DNA from: Bacteroidales bacterium UBA4243
GTDB taxonomy: Bacteria; Bacteroidota; Bacteroidia; Bacteroidales; F082
Direction: 5' to 3'
Length of the DNA: 9,660 bases
Assembly (NCBI GenBank): GCA_002396205.1
Contig: DGXB01000069.1
Span: forward strand, 1-9,660
Part shown: in pieces, positions 1-7,580 of the stretch
Numbering within the stretch: the stretch's first letter is position 1
Layout: each line of letters starts with the position of its first letter
The notes under the pieces: model-generated
The model's input: only the letters and a program-made list of their open reading frames with translations
What the model was told of the DNA's origin: nothing
Databases searched by the model: none
Made by a program: the position numbers and the translations under genes

Positions 1-1028
1 TTGATAGCGGTTGGTATCTCCAAGGTAAGGAAAATGAAACCTTTGAGCGCCATTATGCCGACTATATAGGCACGAAATACTGCATTGGTTGCGGCAATGG
101 TTTGGATGCGCTGATTTGGATTTATCGTGCGTACATCGAACTTGGCATCATGCAGCGGGGTGATGAAGTCATTGTGCCTGCAAACACGTATATTGCATCG
201 GTTTTGGCCATTACTGAGAATGGGTTGAAAGCCGTTCTGGTGGAGCCAGACCCGAATACATTGGAACTGGATGAAAACAAGATTGAGGAAGCAATTACTC
301 CTCGTACCAAGTCCATCCTTTTGGTGCATCTTTATGGCCACTGTGCCTTTACGGAGAAGATTGGCGAATTGTGTGAAAAGTATCATCTGCACCTTGTTGA
401 GGATAATGCACAGGCGCACGGATGTAGATATAAAGAAAAAAGAACAGGCTCGTTGGGCGAGGCTGCTGGACATAGTTTTTATCCAGGAAAGAACCTCGGT
501 GCATTGGGTGATGGCGGAGCTGTGACGACAGATAATGAGGAATTGGCAGACTGCATCAGGGCATTGGCCAATTATGGCAGTTCCAAAAAATATGTGTTCA
601 AGTATTGTGGTCGAAACAGTCGCTTGGATGAGATTCAGGCGGCAGTGTTGGATGTGAAACTACGTCATTTGGATGAGGATAACCATTTGCGACAGCAGGT
701 GGCGGCCTATTATTACGACCATATCAAGAATCCGTTGATAACAATGCCGACCCGATTGCCCGATGAGAACAATGTGTATCATTTGTTCCCAGTTTTTTGT
801 GAGCGAAGAGATGAATTGCAGCAATATTTGAGTGACAATGGTATTCAAACGTTGATACATTATCCCATTCCGCCACATTTGCAGGAATGTTACCATGGAG
901 AATGGTTAGGTGCCAATTTGCCGATTACAGAAAGAATTGCGAACAGGGAGTTGAGTCTGCCGATTAGTCCTGTCATGGATAAAGTTGACGTTAATAGAAT
1001 TGCTGAATTGATCAACGACTTTCGTTAA
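1..1028 (+). CDS. DegT/DnrJ/EryC1/StrS sugar aminotransferase, FdtB/QdtB-like (5' partial)
   Basis: PLP-dependent enzyme predicted to convert a nucleotide-linked 3-keto-6-deoxyhexose to the 3-amino sugar (dTDP-Fuc3N or Qui3N type) in the cytoplasm, for use in a surface glycan. The frame is open from base 3 to the TAA at 1026-1028, giving 341 visible residues. The true start lies upstream, with roughly 25-30 residues missing against a usual length near 370. Visible motifs: the GCGNGLDAL phosphate-binding segment just after the truncated N-terminus; VEDNAQAHG, whose Asp (about visible residue 134) should contact the pyridine nitrogen; and SFYPGKNLGALGDGG, with the Schiff-base lysine at about visible residue 163. 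The PGKNLGALGDGG form is what I associate with FdtB/QdtB rather than 4-aminotransferases. A TTG at 102 is internal, because homologous sequence continues upstream of it. The next gene starts 3 nt after the stop. Family assignment is firm; the exact sugar is inference. Confidence 0.9.
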   Translation, partial: DSGWYLQGKENETFERHYADYIGTKYCIGCGNGLDALIWIYRAYIELGIMQRGDEVIVPANTYIASVLAITENGLKAVLVEPDPNTLELDENKIEEAITPRTKSILLVHLYGHCAFTEKIGELCEKYHLHLVEDNAQAHGCRYKEKRTGSLGEAAGHSFYPGKNLGALGDGGAVTTDNEELADCIRALANYGSSKKYVFKYCGRNSRLDEIQAAVLDVKLRHLDEDNHLRQQVAAYYYDHIKNPLITMPTRLPDENNVYHLFPVFCERRDELQQYLSDNGIQTLIHYPIPPHLQECYHGEWLGANLPITERIANRELSLPISPVMDKVDVNRIAELINDFR

Positions 1029-1031
1029 ACT

Positions 1032-1940
1032 ATGGAAGAGAATCAACCTTTGGTTTCAGTTGCTGTGATTACCTACAACTCTTCGAAAACGGTTGTAGAG
1101 ACACTGGATAGCATTGCAGGGCAAACCTATCCGAATTTGGAACTGATTTTAAGCGACGATTGCTCGACAGACAACACGGTAGAGGTCTGTCGCAATTGGA
1201 TTGACTTGCATGAGGAAAGGTTTGTGAGAACAGAACTATTAACGGTTGAGAAAAACACTGGCGTTTCGGCAAATATGAATAGAGCTGAGGAAGCCTGTCA
1301 AGGTGAATGGGTAAAACCGATTGCGGGGGATGATATTTTGCTACCTGATTGTATTGAGATTTATGTGGATTATGTAAAAGAACATCTTGATTTGGTGTAT
1401 GTGTTCGGTAGAGTTGAAGTGTTTGGAGAAAATGAAGATGTTATAGACGGTTTTGTGACTCGAATCTTCGATTATTCCTTTTTTGATTTGCCAATCGAAA
1501 AGCAATATGAATGGTTGATTACAAAAGGTTTTCAACCTATTCCAGCTGCAACGGCTTTTTTTAATCGAGAAAAAATCTCGTTGCTTGGAATATCGAATGA
1601 TGAGAGGATACCATTTCTTGAGGATTGGCCTAAATGGATAAAATGTGTAGAAAATGGAGTAAAATTCCATTTCGTTGATAGAGCTGTGGTTCGATATAGA
1701 GTGTCTGATAATAGTATTTGTAGTGGAACTTTATACAGAGAAAAATTTCAGAGATCATTTGCCTTGCTGTACATCTATTATCAGCATGAACCTTCAATAA
1801 AGTTTAAAGGATTTTGGATTGCTACATTTAAATACATCCATTGTAAATATGTAATAACTGGCAGTTTTTTGTGGCACGTGGTAGATTTTATAATTAGACG
1901 TATGAGCCGGTTGTTTCGCAAGCAAGATGATTTTTACTAA
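1032..1940 (+). CDS. Family 2 glycosyltransferase (GT-A fold)
   Basis: Cytoplasmic, probably membrane-associated glycosyltransferase of 302 residues, expected to add one sugar from a nucleotide donor to the growing lipid-linked repeat. The N-terminal GT2 signature is clear: VSVAVITYN (about 8-16), SDDCSTDNT (41-49) for nucleotide binding, and GDD (99-101) in the DxD metal-binding position. PFLEDWPKW carries a likely catalytic-base pair at E197/D198. VVRYRVSDNSI follows, in the place where many GT2 enzymes have YR-H-x-x-S. The C-terminus is rich in aromatic and basic residues, fitting peripheral membrane contact. The ATG is 3 nt after the previous stop, with no Shine-Dalgarno. The second half is strongly AT-rich (one 60-base row near 1801-1860 counts to about 25% GC), unlike its neighbours. 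Donor and acceptor cannot be read from the sequence. Confidence 0.9.
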   Translation: MEENQPLVSVAVITYNSSKTVVETLDSIAGQTYPNLELILSDDCSTDNTVEVCRNWIDLHEERFVRTELLTVEKNTGVSANMNRAEEACQGEWVKPIAGDDILLPDCIEIYVDYVKEHLDLVYVFGRVEVFGENEDVIDGFVTRIFDYSFFDLPIEKQYEWLITKGFQPIPAATAFFNREKISLLGISNDERIPFLEDWPKWIKCVENGVKFHFVDRAVVRYRVSDNSICSGTLYREKFQRSFALLYIYYQHEPSIKFKGFWIATFKYIHCKYVITGSFLWHVVDFIIRRMSRLFRKQDDFY

Positions 1941-1983
1941 TTGAATGTTGAAATGAGAATAAACTAATATTTACATATAACTT
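1941..1983 (+). other. Longest intergenic gap (43 nt), AT-rich, nothing identified
   Basis: This is the only gap above 10 nt in the window. It is about 80% A+T. It shows no inverted repeat with a T-run, no match to the Bacteroides -7 box (TAnnTTTG), and no ribosome-binding site before the ATG at 1984. It may simply be a remnant of insertion or replacement of the AT-rich gene before it. Confidence 0.5.
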
Positions 1984-3012
1984 ATGCAAAAACTCCTCAC
2001 CATAGTCGTTCCCACTTACAATATGCAGGACTATCTGCATCGTTGCCTTGATTCCTTGGTCGTATCAGAACCATTGATGGAACAGTTGGAGGTGCTTGTC
2101 GTCAACGATGGCAGCAAAGACAATTCATCCGCCATTGCGCACGAATATCAAGACAAATACCCTGATACCTTTCGAGTGATTGACAAGGAAAACGGTAATT
2201 ACGGGTCGTGTATTAACCGAGGGTTGGATGAAGCACAAGGAAAATATATCAAGGTGTTGGATGCGGATGATTGGTTTGATAATGAGAACTTTGCTGGTTT
2301 TTTGGCATTCGCTTCGAGTTCCAATGCAGATTTGCTGATTTCGGATTTTGATCAAATGGATGAGAATGGGAAAGTCATCAATCATATTTCGTACGGTTTA
2401 AAGTTGGACGGAGACAAAACATTGAATGCTATTCCGAAGAATAAGCTTTTTTTGATGCATGCTGTTGCTTATAAGACAGAAAACCTCAGAAAAATAGGCT
2501 ATCATCAGACAGAAGGAATATCCTATACTGATCAGGAATGGATTTTTTTGCCAATGTCAACCGTGGAAGTAGTCAGTTATTATAATAAAGTCGTATATAA
2601 ATACCTTGTCGGCAGGCAAGGACAAACTATGGATCCTTCAGTCTTCATTAAGCATTTTGATCAGGAAATGCAAGGTGCGGAAGTCATGATGCGTCACTTT
2701 GAAAGAATCAAGGATGATGTAAATAAAGAGCAAAAGGATTATTTGGTTTGGCGCTTGAAATTCCGTATCAATTTAGTGTTTAGCCAGTTCTTGGTAAAGT
2801 CATATAAATTGATGGATATCGACAGACTTGTTGATTTTGATAACTCTATGAAAACCGAGTTCCCGACGTCTTATTTGATTTCTGATAAAATGTATGTCTC
2901 GAAAAGAATCCCATATAAGTTCATAAAAGCTTTTAGACGTTTCCATTCTGATTGCTATCCTTCAATCGTTTTGTATAGATGGTATGCGTCTTTGGCACAA
3001 AAACTGAGATAA
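1984..3012 (+). CDS. Family 2 glycosyltransferase (GT-A fold), paralogue of the next gene
   Basis: Predicted cytoplasmic glycosyltransferase of 342 residues. The GT2 core is complete: LLTIVVPTYN (4-13), VVNDGSKDNS (39-48), a glycine-containing ENGNYGSCINRG stretch (about 69-80) and DADDWFD (93-99), a strong DxD motif for the metal and nucleotide-sugar. YTDQEW (D183, E185) probably supplies the catalytic base. A basic C-terminal tail (residues ~300-342, rich in R, K, F and Y) suggests membrane attachment. It aligns end to end with the protein at 3021-4055, including the paired motifs FRVID-x-EN, GKY, DWFD and YKYLVGRQGQ versus YRYYIGRVGQ. The two are paralogues, but base composition differs, so they are not a fresh duplication. 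The substrate is unknown; with glf two genes downstream, a galactofuranosyltransferase role is possible but unproven. Confidence 0.9.
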   Translation: MQKLLTIVVPTYNMQDYLHRCLDSLVVSEPLMEQLEVLVVNDGSKDNSSAIAHEYQDKYPDTFRVIDKENGNYGSCINRGLDEAQGKYIKVLDADDWFDNENFAGFLAFASSSNADLLISDFDQMDENGKVINHISYGLKLDGDKTLNAIPKNKLFLMHAVAYKTENLRKIGYHQTEGISYTDQEWIFLPMSTVEVVSYYNKVVYKYLVGRQGQTMDPSVFIKHFDQEMQGAEVMMRHFERIKDDVNKEQKDYLVWRLKFRINLVFSQFLVKSYKLMDIDRLVDFDNSMKTEFPTSYLISDKMYVSKRIPYKFIKAFRRFHSDCYPSIVLYRWYASLAQKLR

Positions 3013-3020
3013 GCCGTGGT

Positions 3021-4055
3021 ATGAATAATAAATTATTATCAATAGTAATTCCCGTCTATAAAGTCGAGGACTACATCAACAAATGCCTCGATTCATTACT
3101 TGTTCCTGCCGAACAATTGCAACTGTTGGACATCGTTGTTGTCAACGATGGTACGCCCGACAATTCCGCGTTGATGGCCAAGGAATACGAAAAGAAATAC
3201 CCAAGCGCGTTTCGTGTCATCGACCAGGAGAACCGTGGGCATGGCGGCGCGTGGAACCATGGTACGGAACTGGCTGTCGGCAAGTACCTGTTCTATCTCG
3301 ATTCAGACGACTGGTTCGATACCGAGCAATTCTCAAAACTGATTACATATCTTGGCCATTGCGACACCGACATGGTTCTTATGGATAGAAAAAAGTATTA
3401 TGCTCAGGAAGACCGCTACGAAGACGTCGTGCTGATAAACATGAAACCCGATAAAGTGTATGATGCCAACACTTACGATTGGCTCGGAAGCGGCAATGGC
3501 TCCAACATCACATACGCACATAACACGGTTTATCGCACGACGATGATGCAAAAGTATTTGCCTTTGTTTTGCGAACATGTGATGTACGATGACGTGTCGC
3601 TTCAGGTGATTCCAATTGCCATTGCCGAAAGTTTTGTCTACACCAAGCTGAATGTGTATCGTTATTACATCGGCAGGGTGGGGCAAAGTTTCGACCCGCA
3701 GGTTCGAGCAAAGCATGGCGACCATGTCACGACGGTGCTTAAATTTGTTCTTGCCTGGATGAAGCAGTATCGCGACGAAGTGCCGGAAAATACCACTCGT
3801 CGCGCCTGGTTTGATGATCTTTGGTGGGCATTCGGTTCTTGCCATTATGAAGAGTTGTCGTTGTTTCCTTACAATATGGCTCAACCGAGGCTCAAGGAAT
3901 GGGATGCCTATATGTTGGAGGAGTTTCCCGACGTGAAAGTCTCGAAAACGGTAAGAGATTACCGCCAATTGCCGTTCCCATTGTATTGGGTCAAGTTTAA
4001 GGTTGGGCGGCAAATCAGAAGAGTCAAAAAATTTATAAAGAGAAAAATGAAATGA
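3021..4055 (+). CDS. Family 2 glycosyltransferase (GT-A fold), paralogue of the previous gene
   Basis: Predicted glycosyltransferase of 344 residues when started at ATG 3021. An in-frame ATG at 2979 would overlap the previous gene by 34 nt and add 14 residues with no family resemblance. The 3021 start puts LLSIVIPVY in register with the paralogue, so I prefer it. GT2 motifs: IVIPVY (8-13), VVNDGTPDNS (40-49), ENRGHGGAWNHG (about 70-81), DSDDWFD (94-100) and YDDVSLQ (D190/D191, candidate catalytic base). The C-terminus ends in a run of Arg/Lys (RQIRRVKKFIKRK), fitting electrostatic attachment to the inner membrane. The stop overlaps the glf start as ATGA, suggesting translational coupling and perhaps a Galf transfer role. 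This gene is clearly more GC-rich than the preceding paralogue. Confidence 0.9.
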   Translation: MNNKLLSIVIPVYKVEDYINKCLDSLLVPAEQLQLLDIVVVNDGTPDNSALMAKEYEKKYPSAFRVIDQENRGHGGAWNHGTELAVGKYLFYLDSDDWFDTEQFSKLITYLGHCDTDMVLMDRKKYYAQEDRYEDVVLINMKPDKVYDANTYDWLGSGNGSNITYAHNTVYRTTMMQKYLPLFCEHVMYDDVSLQVIPIAIAESFVYTKLNVYRYYIGRVGQSFDPQVRAKHGDHVTTVLKFVLAWMKQYRDEVPENTTRRAWFDDLWWAFGSCHYEELSLFPYNMAQPRLKEWDAYMLEEFPDVKVSKTVRDYRQLPFPLYWVKFKVGRQIRRVKKFIKRKMK

Positions 4056-5176
4056 AACCCTACGACTACCTCATCATAGGCTCAGGCCTCTATGGAGCCA
4101 CTTTCGCCTATTTTGCCAAACAAAAAGGCAAAAATTGCCTCGTTATAGACAAACGCCCTCATTTGGGTGGCAATGTGTATTGCGAAAGCGTTGAAGGCAT
4201 CAACGTGCACAAGTATGGTGCGCACATTTTCCACACTTCCAACCATGAGGTTTGGGACTTCGTGAACGGCATTGTGCCATTCAACAGATATACGAATAGC
4301 CCAGTGGCCAATTACAAAGGCAAACTCTACAATTTGCCTTTCAACATGAACACGTTCTACCAGATGTGGGGTGTCATTACGCCTGATGAGGCCAAGGCAA
4401 AGATAGAGGAACAAAAACGGGAAGCCGTTGCCGCCCTGCAAGGCCACGATCCCGCCAACCTTGAGGAACAGGCCTTGAGCCTTGTGGGAAAAGACATCTA
4501 TGAAGCCTTAATCAAAGGCTATACCGAGAAACAATGGGGTCGGCCATGTACCGAGCTTCCCGCCTTCATCATCAAGCGGTTGCCGGTAAGGTTGGTGTTC
4601 GACAACAACTATTTCAACGACACCTATCAAGGCATTCCCATTGGTGGTTACAACAAGTTGATTGAGGGCCTGCTTGATGGGATTGAGACCCGCACGAACT
4701 GCGACTTCTTCGCCAATCGTGCCGAATTGTCTGCTTTGGCCGAAAAAATTGTGTATACAGGACAAATCGATGAATTCTACGACTTCCGTTTCGGTCATTT
4801 GGATTTTCGCACCGTGTCGTTTGAGCAAGAAACCAAAGACACGCCAAACTGGCAGGGCAATGCCGTGGTGAACTATACAGAGCGTGAAGTGCCTTACACC
4901 CGTATCATCGAGCATAAGCATTTCGAAATGTTTGGACAAGCGGTTTATGATTGTCCGAAGACAGTGATCTCGCGGGAGTACAGCACCGAATGGAAACCGG
5001 GGATGGAACCCTATTATCCGGTGAATGATGCCAAAAACAACGAACTTTATTTGAAATATAAAGCCTTGGCCGACCAAGAGAAGAATGTCATCTTTGGCGG
5101 ACGTTTGGCCGAATACAAGTACTACGACATGGCACCCGTGATTGAACAGGCGATGAAAATAAAGGATAGAATATAA
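4052..5176 (+). CDS. glf: UDP-galactopyranose mutase
   Basis: Flavoenzyme interconverting UDP-galactopyranose and UDP-galactofuranose; it supplies the Galf donor for cell-surface glycans. It is 374 residues, the normal length for bacterial UGM. Visible features in order: an FAD-binding Rossmann segment with GSGLYG (10-15), an acidic strand end DKR (33-35) and GGN (39-41); HKYGAHIFHT (53-62); the NLPFNMNTFYQMWG region; GYTEKQWGRP; KRLPVR with R180; DDNYF-like DNNYFNDTYQGIP and the GGYNKLIEGL helix; YTGQIDEFYDFRFG; and YTRIIEHKHFE with R284. R180 and R284 match, as I recall the family, the two arginines holding the substrate phosphates. EYSTEWKPGMEPYYPVND and the FGGRLAEYKYYDM C-terminal FAD contact complete the set. 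The start overlaps the upstream stop (ATGA), and the next gene follows after 7 nt. This implies the polymer contains Galf. Confidence 0.97.
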   Translation: MKPYDYLIIGSGLYGATFAYFAKQKGKNCLVIDKRPHLGGNVYCESVEGINVHKYGAHIFHTSNHEVWDFVNGIVPFNRYTNSPVANYKGKLYNLPFNMNTFYQMWGVITPDEAKAKIEEQKREAVAALQGHDPANLEEQALSLVGKDIYEALIKGYTEKQWGRPCTELPAFIIKRLPVRLVFDNNYFNDTYQGIPIGGYNKLIEGLLDGIETRTNCDFFANRAELSALAEKIVYTGQIDEFYDFRFGHLDFRTVSFEQETKDTPNWQGNAVVNYTEREVPYTRIIEHKHFEMFGQAVYDCPKTVISREYSTEWKPGMEPYYPVNDAKNNELYLKYKALADQEKNVIFGGRLAEYKYYDMAPVIEQAMKIKDRI

Positions 5177-5183
5177 AAGAAAT

Positions 5184-6470
5184 ATGCCAACAGCAATAGA
5201 ATTCAACAATATCAGCAAGCAGTACCGTCTGGGCTTGGTCTCCACGCGGACCTTGAGCCACGACCTCAACCGGTGGTGGCAGACGGCCATACTGCACAAG
5301 GAAGACCCTTACCTGAAAATCGGCTCGGTGAACGACCGCTCCAAGGCCGCCGACAGTGAATACGTGTGGGCCTTGAAGGACATCGACTTCAAGGTGGAAC
5401 AGGGCGACGTGGTGGGCATCATCGGGAAGAACGGTGCAGGAAAGAGCACGCTGCTTAAGCTTCTTTCGCGCGTGACCGGCCCCACCACGGGAACCATACG
5501 CGCCAAAGGTCGCATCGGCTCCTTGCTTGAGGTGGGCACGGGCTTCCATTCAGAAATGACAGGACGGGAGAATATCTTTATGAATGGTGCTGTTCTTGGT
5601 ATGACCAAGCAAGAAATCAGCAAGAAATTAGACGAAATCGTCGAGTTTTCTGGCTGCGAGAGATATATTGATACTCCTGTGAAACGTTATAGTTCAGGTA
5701 TGACTGTACGTTTGGGTTTTGCCGTGGCTGCCCATCTCGATCCTGAAATCCTTGTGGTGGACGAGGTGCTTGCTGTGGGCGATGCTGAGTTCCAGAAAAA
5801 GGCAATAGGGAAGATGCAGGACGTGAGTAAGGGGGAGGGACGGACGGTGCTTTTTGTGAGCCATAACATGACGAGTATCAAAGCACTTTGCAAGCGCGGG
5901 GTGATTCTTAAAAACGGCCTGCTTGTGGATGACGGCCCGATTGATACAATTGTTACGCATTATCTTCGTGGCGACAGCGAGGTTGATAATTACAAGATTT
6001 GGGATAACCCAGAAGTAAAAGGAGGAGGGTTTGAGCTATTGGAAATTGGAGTGAGACGAAAAGATGGTGGCTTTGAAGATGTGATGAGAATGGATCAGGA
6101 ATTGGAACTGGTCATGCGTTATAGATTAACAAAGCCCATGAAATCGTTTTGGATAACCATGCACATGAAGAACGAGCAGGGCAACAAGATATTTTCCTTT
6201 AGTGGAGTAGGTCGCTGTTACGACAAACATCACGAAGCGGGCGAATACCTGCAAACTTGTACAATTCCTGCCAACTTCCTCAATTGGGGTAATTATGCCA
6301 TAGATTTTCTGGCACTCCAGCAGGAAAACAACATAGAATGCTTGGCTGACGAACATGACTTGGTCTCGTTTACGTTGGCCAACCGCCAGGTGGCGATAGG
6401 AGGATATATGGGCAAAGAACCGGGTGACGTAACACCGAAATTTGATTTTTCAGAGGAAAAGATCAAATGA
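5184..6470 (+). CDS. wzt: ABC transporter ATP-binding protein of polysaccharide export (Wzt/TagH type) with C-terminal glycan-binding domain
   Basis: ATPase subunit that, with a Wzm-type permease, exports undecaprenyl-linked polysaccharide across the inner membrane. It is 428 residues. The nucleotide-binding domain (~1-245) has the long N-terminal insert before the core strand typical of Wzt/TagH, Walker A GKNGAGKST (81-89), signature YSSGM (169-173), Walker B ILVVDE (189-194, D193/E194) followed by VLAVGD, and the H-loop histidine H227 in FVSHNM. Residues ~250-428 form a separate beta-rich domain resembling Wzt_C, the carbohydrate-binding domain that reads the modified chain end in ABC-dependent O-antigen systems. 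No permease is in the window, so Wzm is presumably upstream. The first ~380 nt are about 60% GC, the next 300 about 48%, and the C-terminal domain is lower still, suggesting mosaic origin. The stop overlaps the next start (ATGA). Confidence 0.94.
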   Translation: MPTAIEFNNISKQYRLGLVSTRTLSHDLNRWWQTAILHKEDPYLKIGSVNDRSKAADSEYVWALKDIDFKVEQGDVVGIIGKNGAGKSTLLKLLSRVTGPTTGTIRAKGRIGSLLEVGTGFHSEMTGRENIFMNGAVLGMTKQEISKKLDEIVEFSGCERYIDTPVKRYSSGMTVRLGFAVAAHLDPEILVVDEVLAVGDAEFQKKAIGKMQDVSKGEGRTVLFVSHNMTSIKALCKRGVILKNGLLVDDGPIDTIVTHYLRGDSEVDNYKIWDNPEVKGGGFELLEIGVRRKDGGFEDVMRMDQELELVMRYRLTKPMKSFWITMHMKNEQGNKIFSFSGVGRCYDKHHEAGEYLQTCTIPANFLNWGNYAIDFLALQQENNIECLADEHDLVSFTLANRQVAIGGYMGKEPGDVTPKFDFSEEKIK

Positions 6471-7579
6471 ATGACAAAAAGACAATAACGGTAACCTCTC
6501 CATTGCTTCCTGATCTTGACGAGTTCAACGAGCTGTTGAAGGATATTTGGAAAAGCAAATGGGTGACAAACAATGGATCCTTTCATCAGCAGCTGGAAAA
6601 GGCTCTGGCAGCGTACTTGAAGGTGCCGTATATCAGCCTGTTCACCAATGGAACATTACCCTTGTTGACTGCTTTACAGGCCTTACGTATTACAGGTGAG
6701 GTGATTACCACACCATATAGCTTTGTGGCCACCACTCATAGTATTTGGTGGAACGGCTGCCGTCCTGTGTTTGTGGACATTGAAGAAAGCACTTGTGGCA
6801 TCGATCCAGAGAAGGTCGAAGCTGCCATCACGCCTCACACTACTGCTATCATGCCTGTACATTGTTATGGCAAACCTGTGAATATGGATGCCATCCAAGC
6901 CATTGCCGACAAGTATGGCCTGAAGGTCATCTATGATGCAGCACACGCTTTTGGCGTTGAGGTAAATGGTGAGAGTGTGCTGAAACGTGGCGATATGTCC
7001 ACACTCAGCTTCCACGCAACCAAGGTGTATAACACCCTCGAAGGAGGCGCATTGGTGATGCACGACGAGCAGACCAAGAAACGCATCGACTACCTGAAGA
7101 ATTTCGGCTTTGCCGGAGAGACCGAGGTCGTAGCCCCTGGCATCAACAGCAAGGTGGACGAGGTTCGTGCTGCATACGGTCTGCTGAACCTCAAGCAGGT
7201 GGGTGCGGCTATCGAGAAACGCCACCAAGTAGCCATCAAGTATCGCGAAGCTCTGCGCAACGTCCCTGGCATCCGTTTCTTCGAAGATATGCCAGGTGTG
7301 AGGCATAACTACAGTTATTTCCCCATCTTTGTCAATGCGGAAGAATATGGTATGACACGCGATGAGTTGTATTTCAAGATGAGAGAACAATGCATATTGG
7401 GCAGAAGGTATTTTTATCCTTTGATTAGCACCTTCAGCACTTATCGCGGACTGCCGAGTGCTGCACCTGAGAATCTACCTGTGGCAACAAAGATCGCCAA
7501 CGAGGTGATTTGTCTGCCGATGCATCATGAATTGAATCAAACTGACCTTGATAGAGTTTTGAATTTGATTGTGAGATAA
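6467..7579 (+). CDS. DegT/DnrJ/EryC1/StrS sugar aminotransferase, VioA-like
   Basis: PLP-dependent aminotransferase of 370 residues (full length for the family), predicted to aminate a nucleotide-4-keto-6-deoxy sugar at C4, as VioA does in making dTDP-Qui4N. Visible: the N-terminal pattern ITVTSPLLPDLDEF followed by KSKWVTNNG; TNGTLPLLTAL for the phosphate group; TPYSFVATTHSIWWNG; IYDAAHAFGV with the pyridine-contacting Asp; and SFHATKVYNTLEGG with the Schiff-base lysine K186. The SFHATK-x-x-x-T-x-EGG form differs from the PGKNLGALGDGG form of the aminotransferase at the window's left end, so the two likely make different amino sugars. The ATG lies inside the upstream stop (ATGA overlap). An AGAGGA 9 nt before it is the only plausible Shine-Dalgarno in the window. 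The ATP-grasp gene follows after 1 nt. Family is certain; C4 specificity is inferred from recalled similarity. Confidence 0.92.
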   Translation: MNDKKTITVTSPLLPDLDEFNELLKDIWKSKWVTNNGSFHQQLEKALAAYLKVPYISLFTNGTLPLLTALQALRITGEVITTPYSFVATTHSIWWNGCRPVFVDIEESTCGIDPEKVEAAITPHTTAIMPVHCYGKPVNMDAIQAIADKYGLKVIYDAAHAFGVEVNGESVLKRGDMSTLSFHATKVYNTLEGGALVMHDEQTKKRIDYLKNFGFAGETEVVAPGINSKVDEVRAAYGLLNLKQVGAAIEKRHQVAIKYREALRNVPGIRFFEDMPGVRHNYSYFPIFVNAEEYGMTRDELYFKMREQCILGRRYFYPLISTFSTYRGLPSAAPENLPVATKIANEVICLPMHHELNQTDLDRVLNLIVR

Positions 7580-7580
7580 T

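Noticed and set aside
102..104. TTG at 102 as the start of the first aminotransferase
   Set aside because: The frame is open back to base 3 and the upstream codons read as family sequence (SGWYLQG, then YIGTKYCIGCGNG), so the gene simply begins before the window.
1941..1983. Internal promoter or terminator in the 43-nt gap
   Set aside because: No TAnnTTTG box, no hairpin and no T-run could be found; high A+T alone is not evidence.
2979..3020. ATG at 2979 as the start of the third glycosyltransferase
   Set aside because: It overlaps the previous gene by 34 nt and adds 14 residues without family similarity; ATG 3021 aligns exactly with the paralogue's N-terminus.
3333..4013. 226-codon open frame on the minus strand
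   Set aside because: It lies wholly opposite a motif-complete glycosyltransferase gene, and its translation (His/Ile-rich) resembles no family; it is a codon-bias shadow.
4508..5299. 263-codon open frame on the minus strand
   Set aside because: It is antisense to glf and the start of wzt, both certain genes; the product shows no domain.
6452..6457. AGAGGA as a functional Shine-Dalgarno for the VioA-like gene
   Set aside because: Spacing (9 nt) is acceptable, but the other starts in the window lack such a site, Bacteroidota rarely depend on one, and the ATGA overlap already explains translation by coupling; noted only as a possibility.
6683..7390. 235-codon open frame on the minus strand
   Set aside because: It is antisense to the VioA-like aminotransferase; no recognisable motif and no supporting context.
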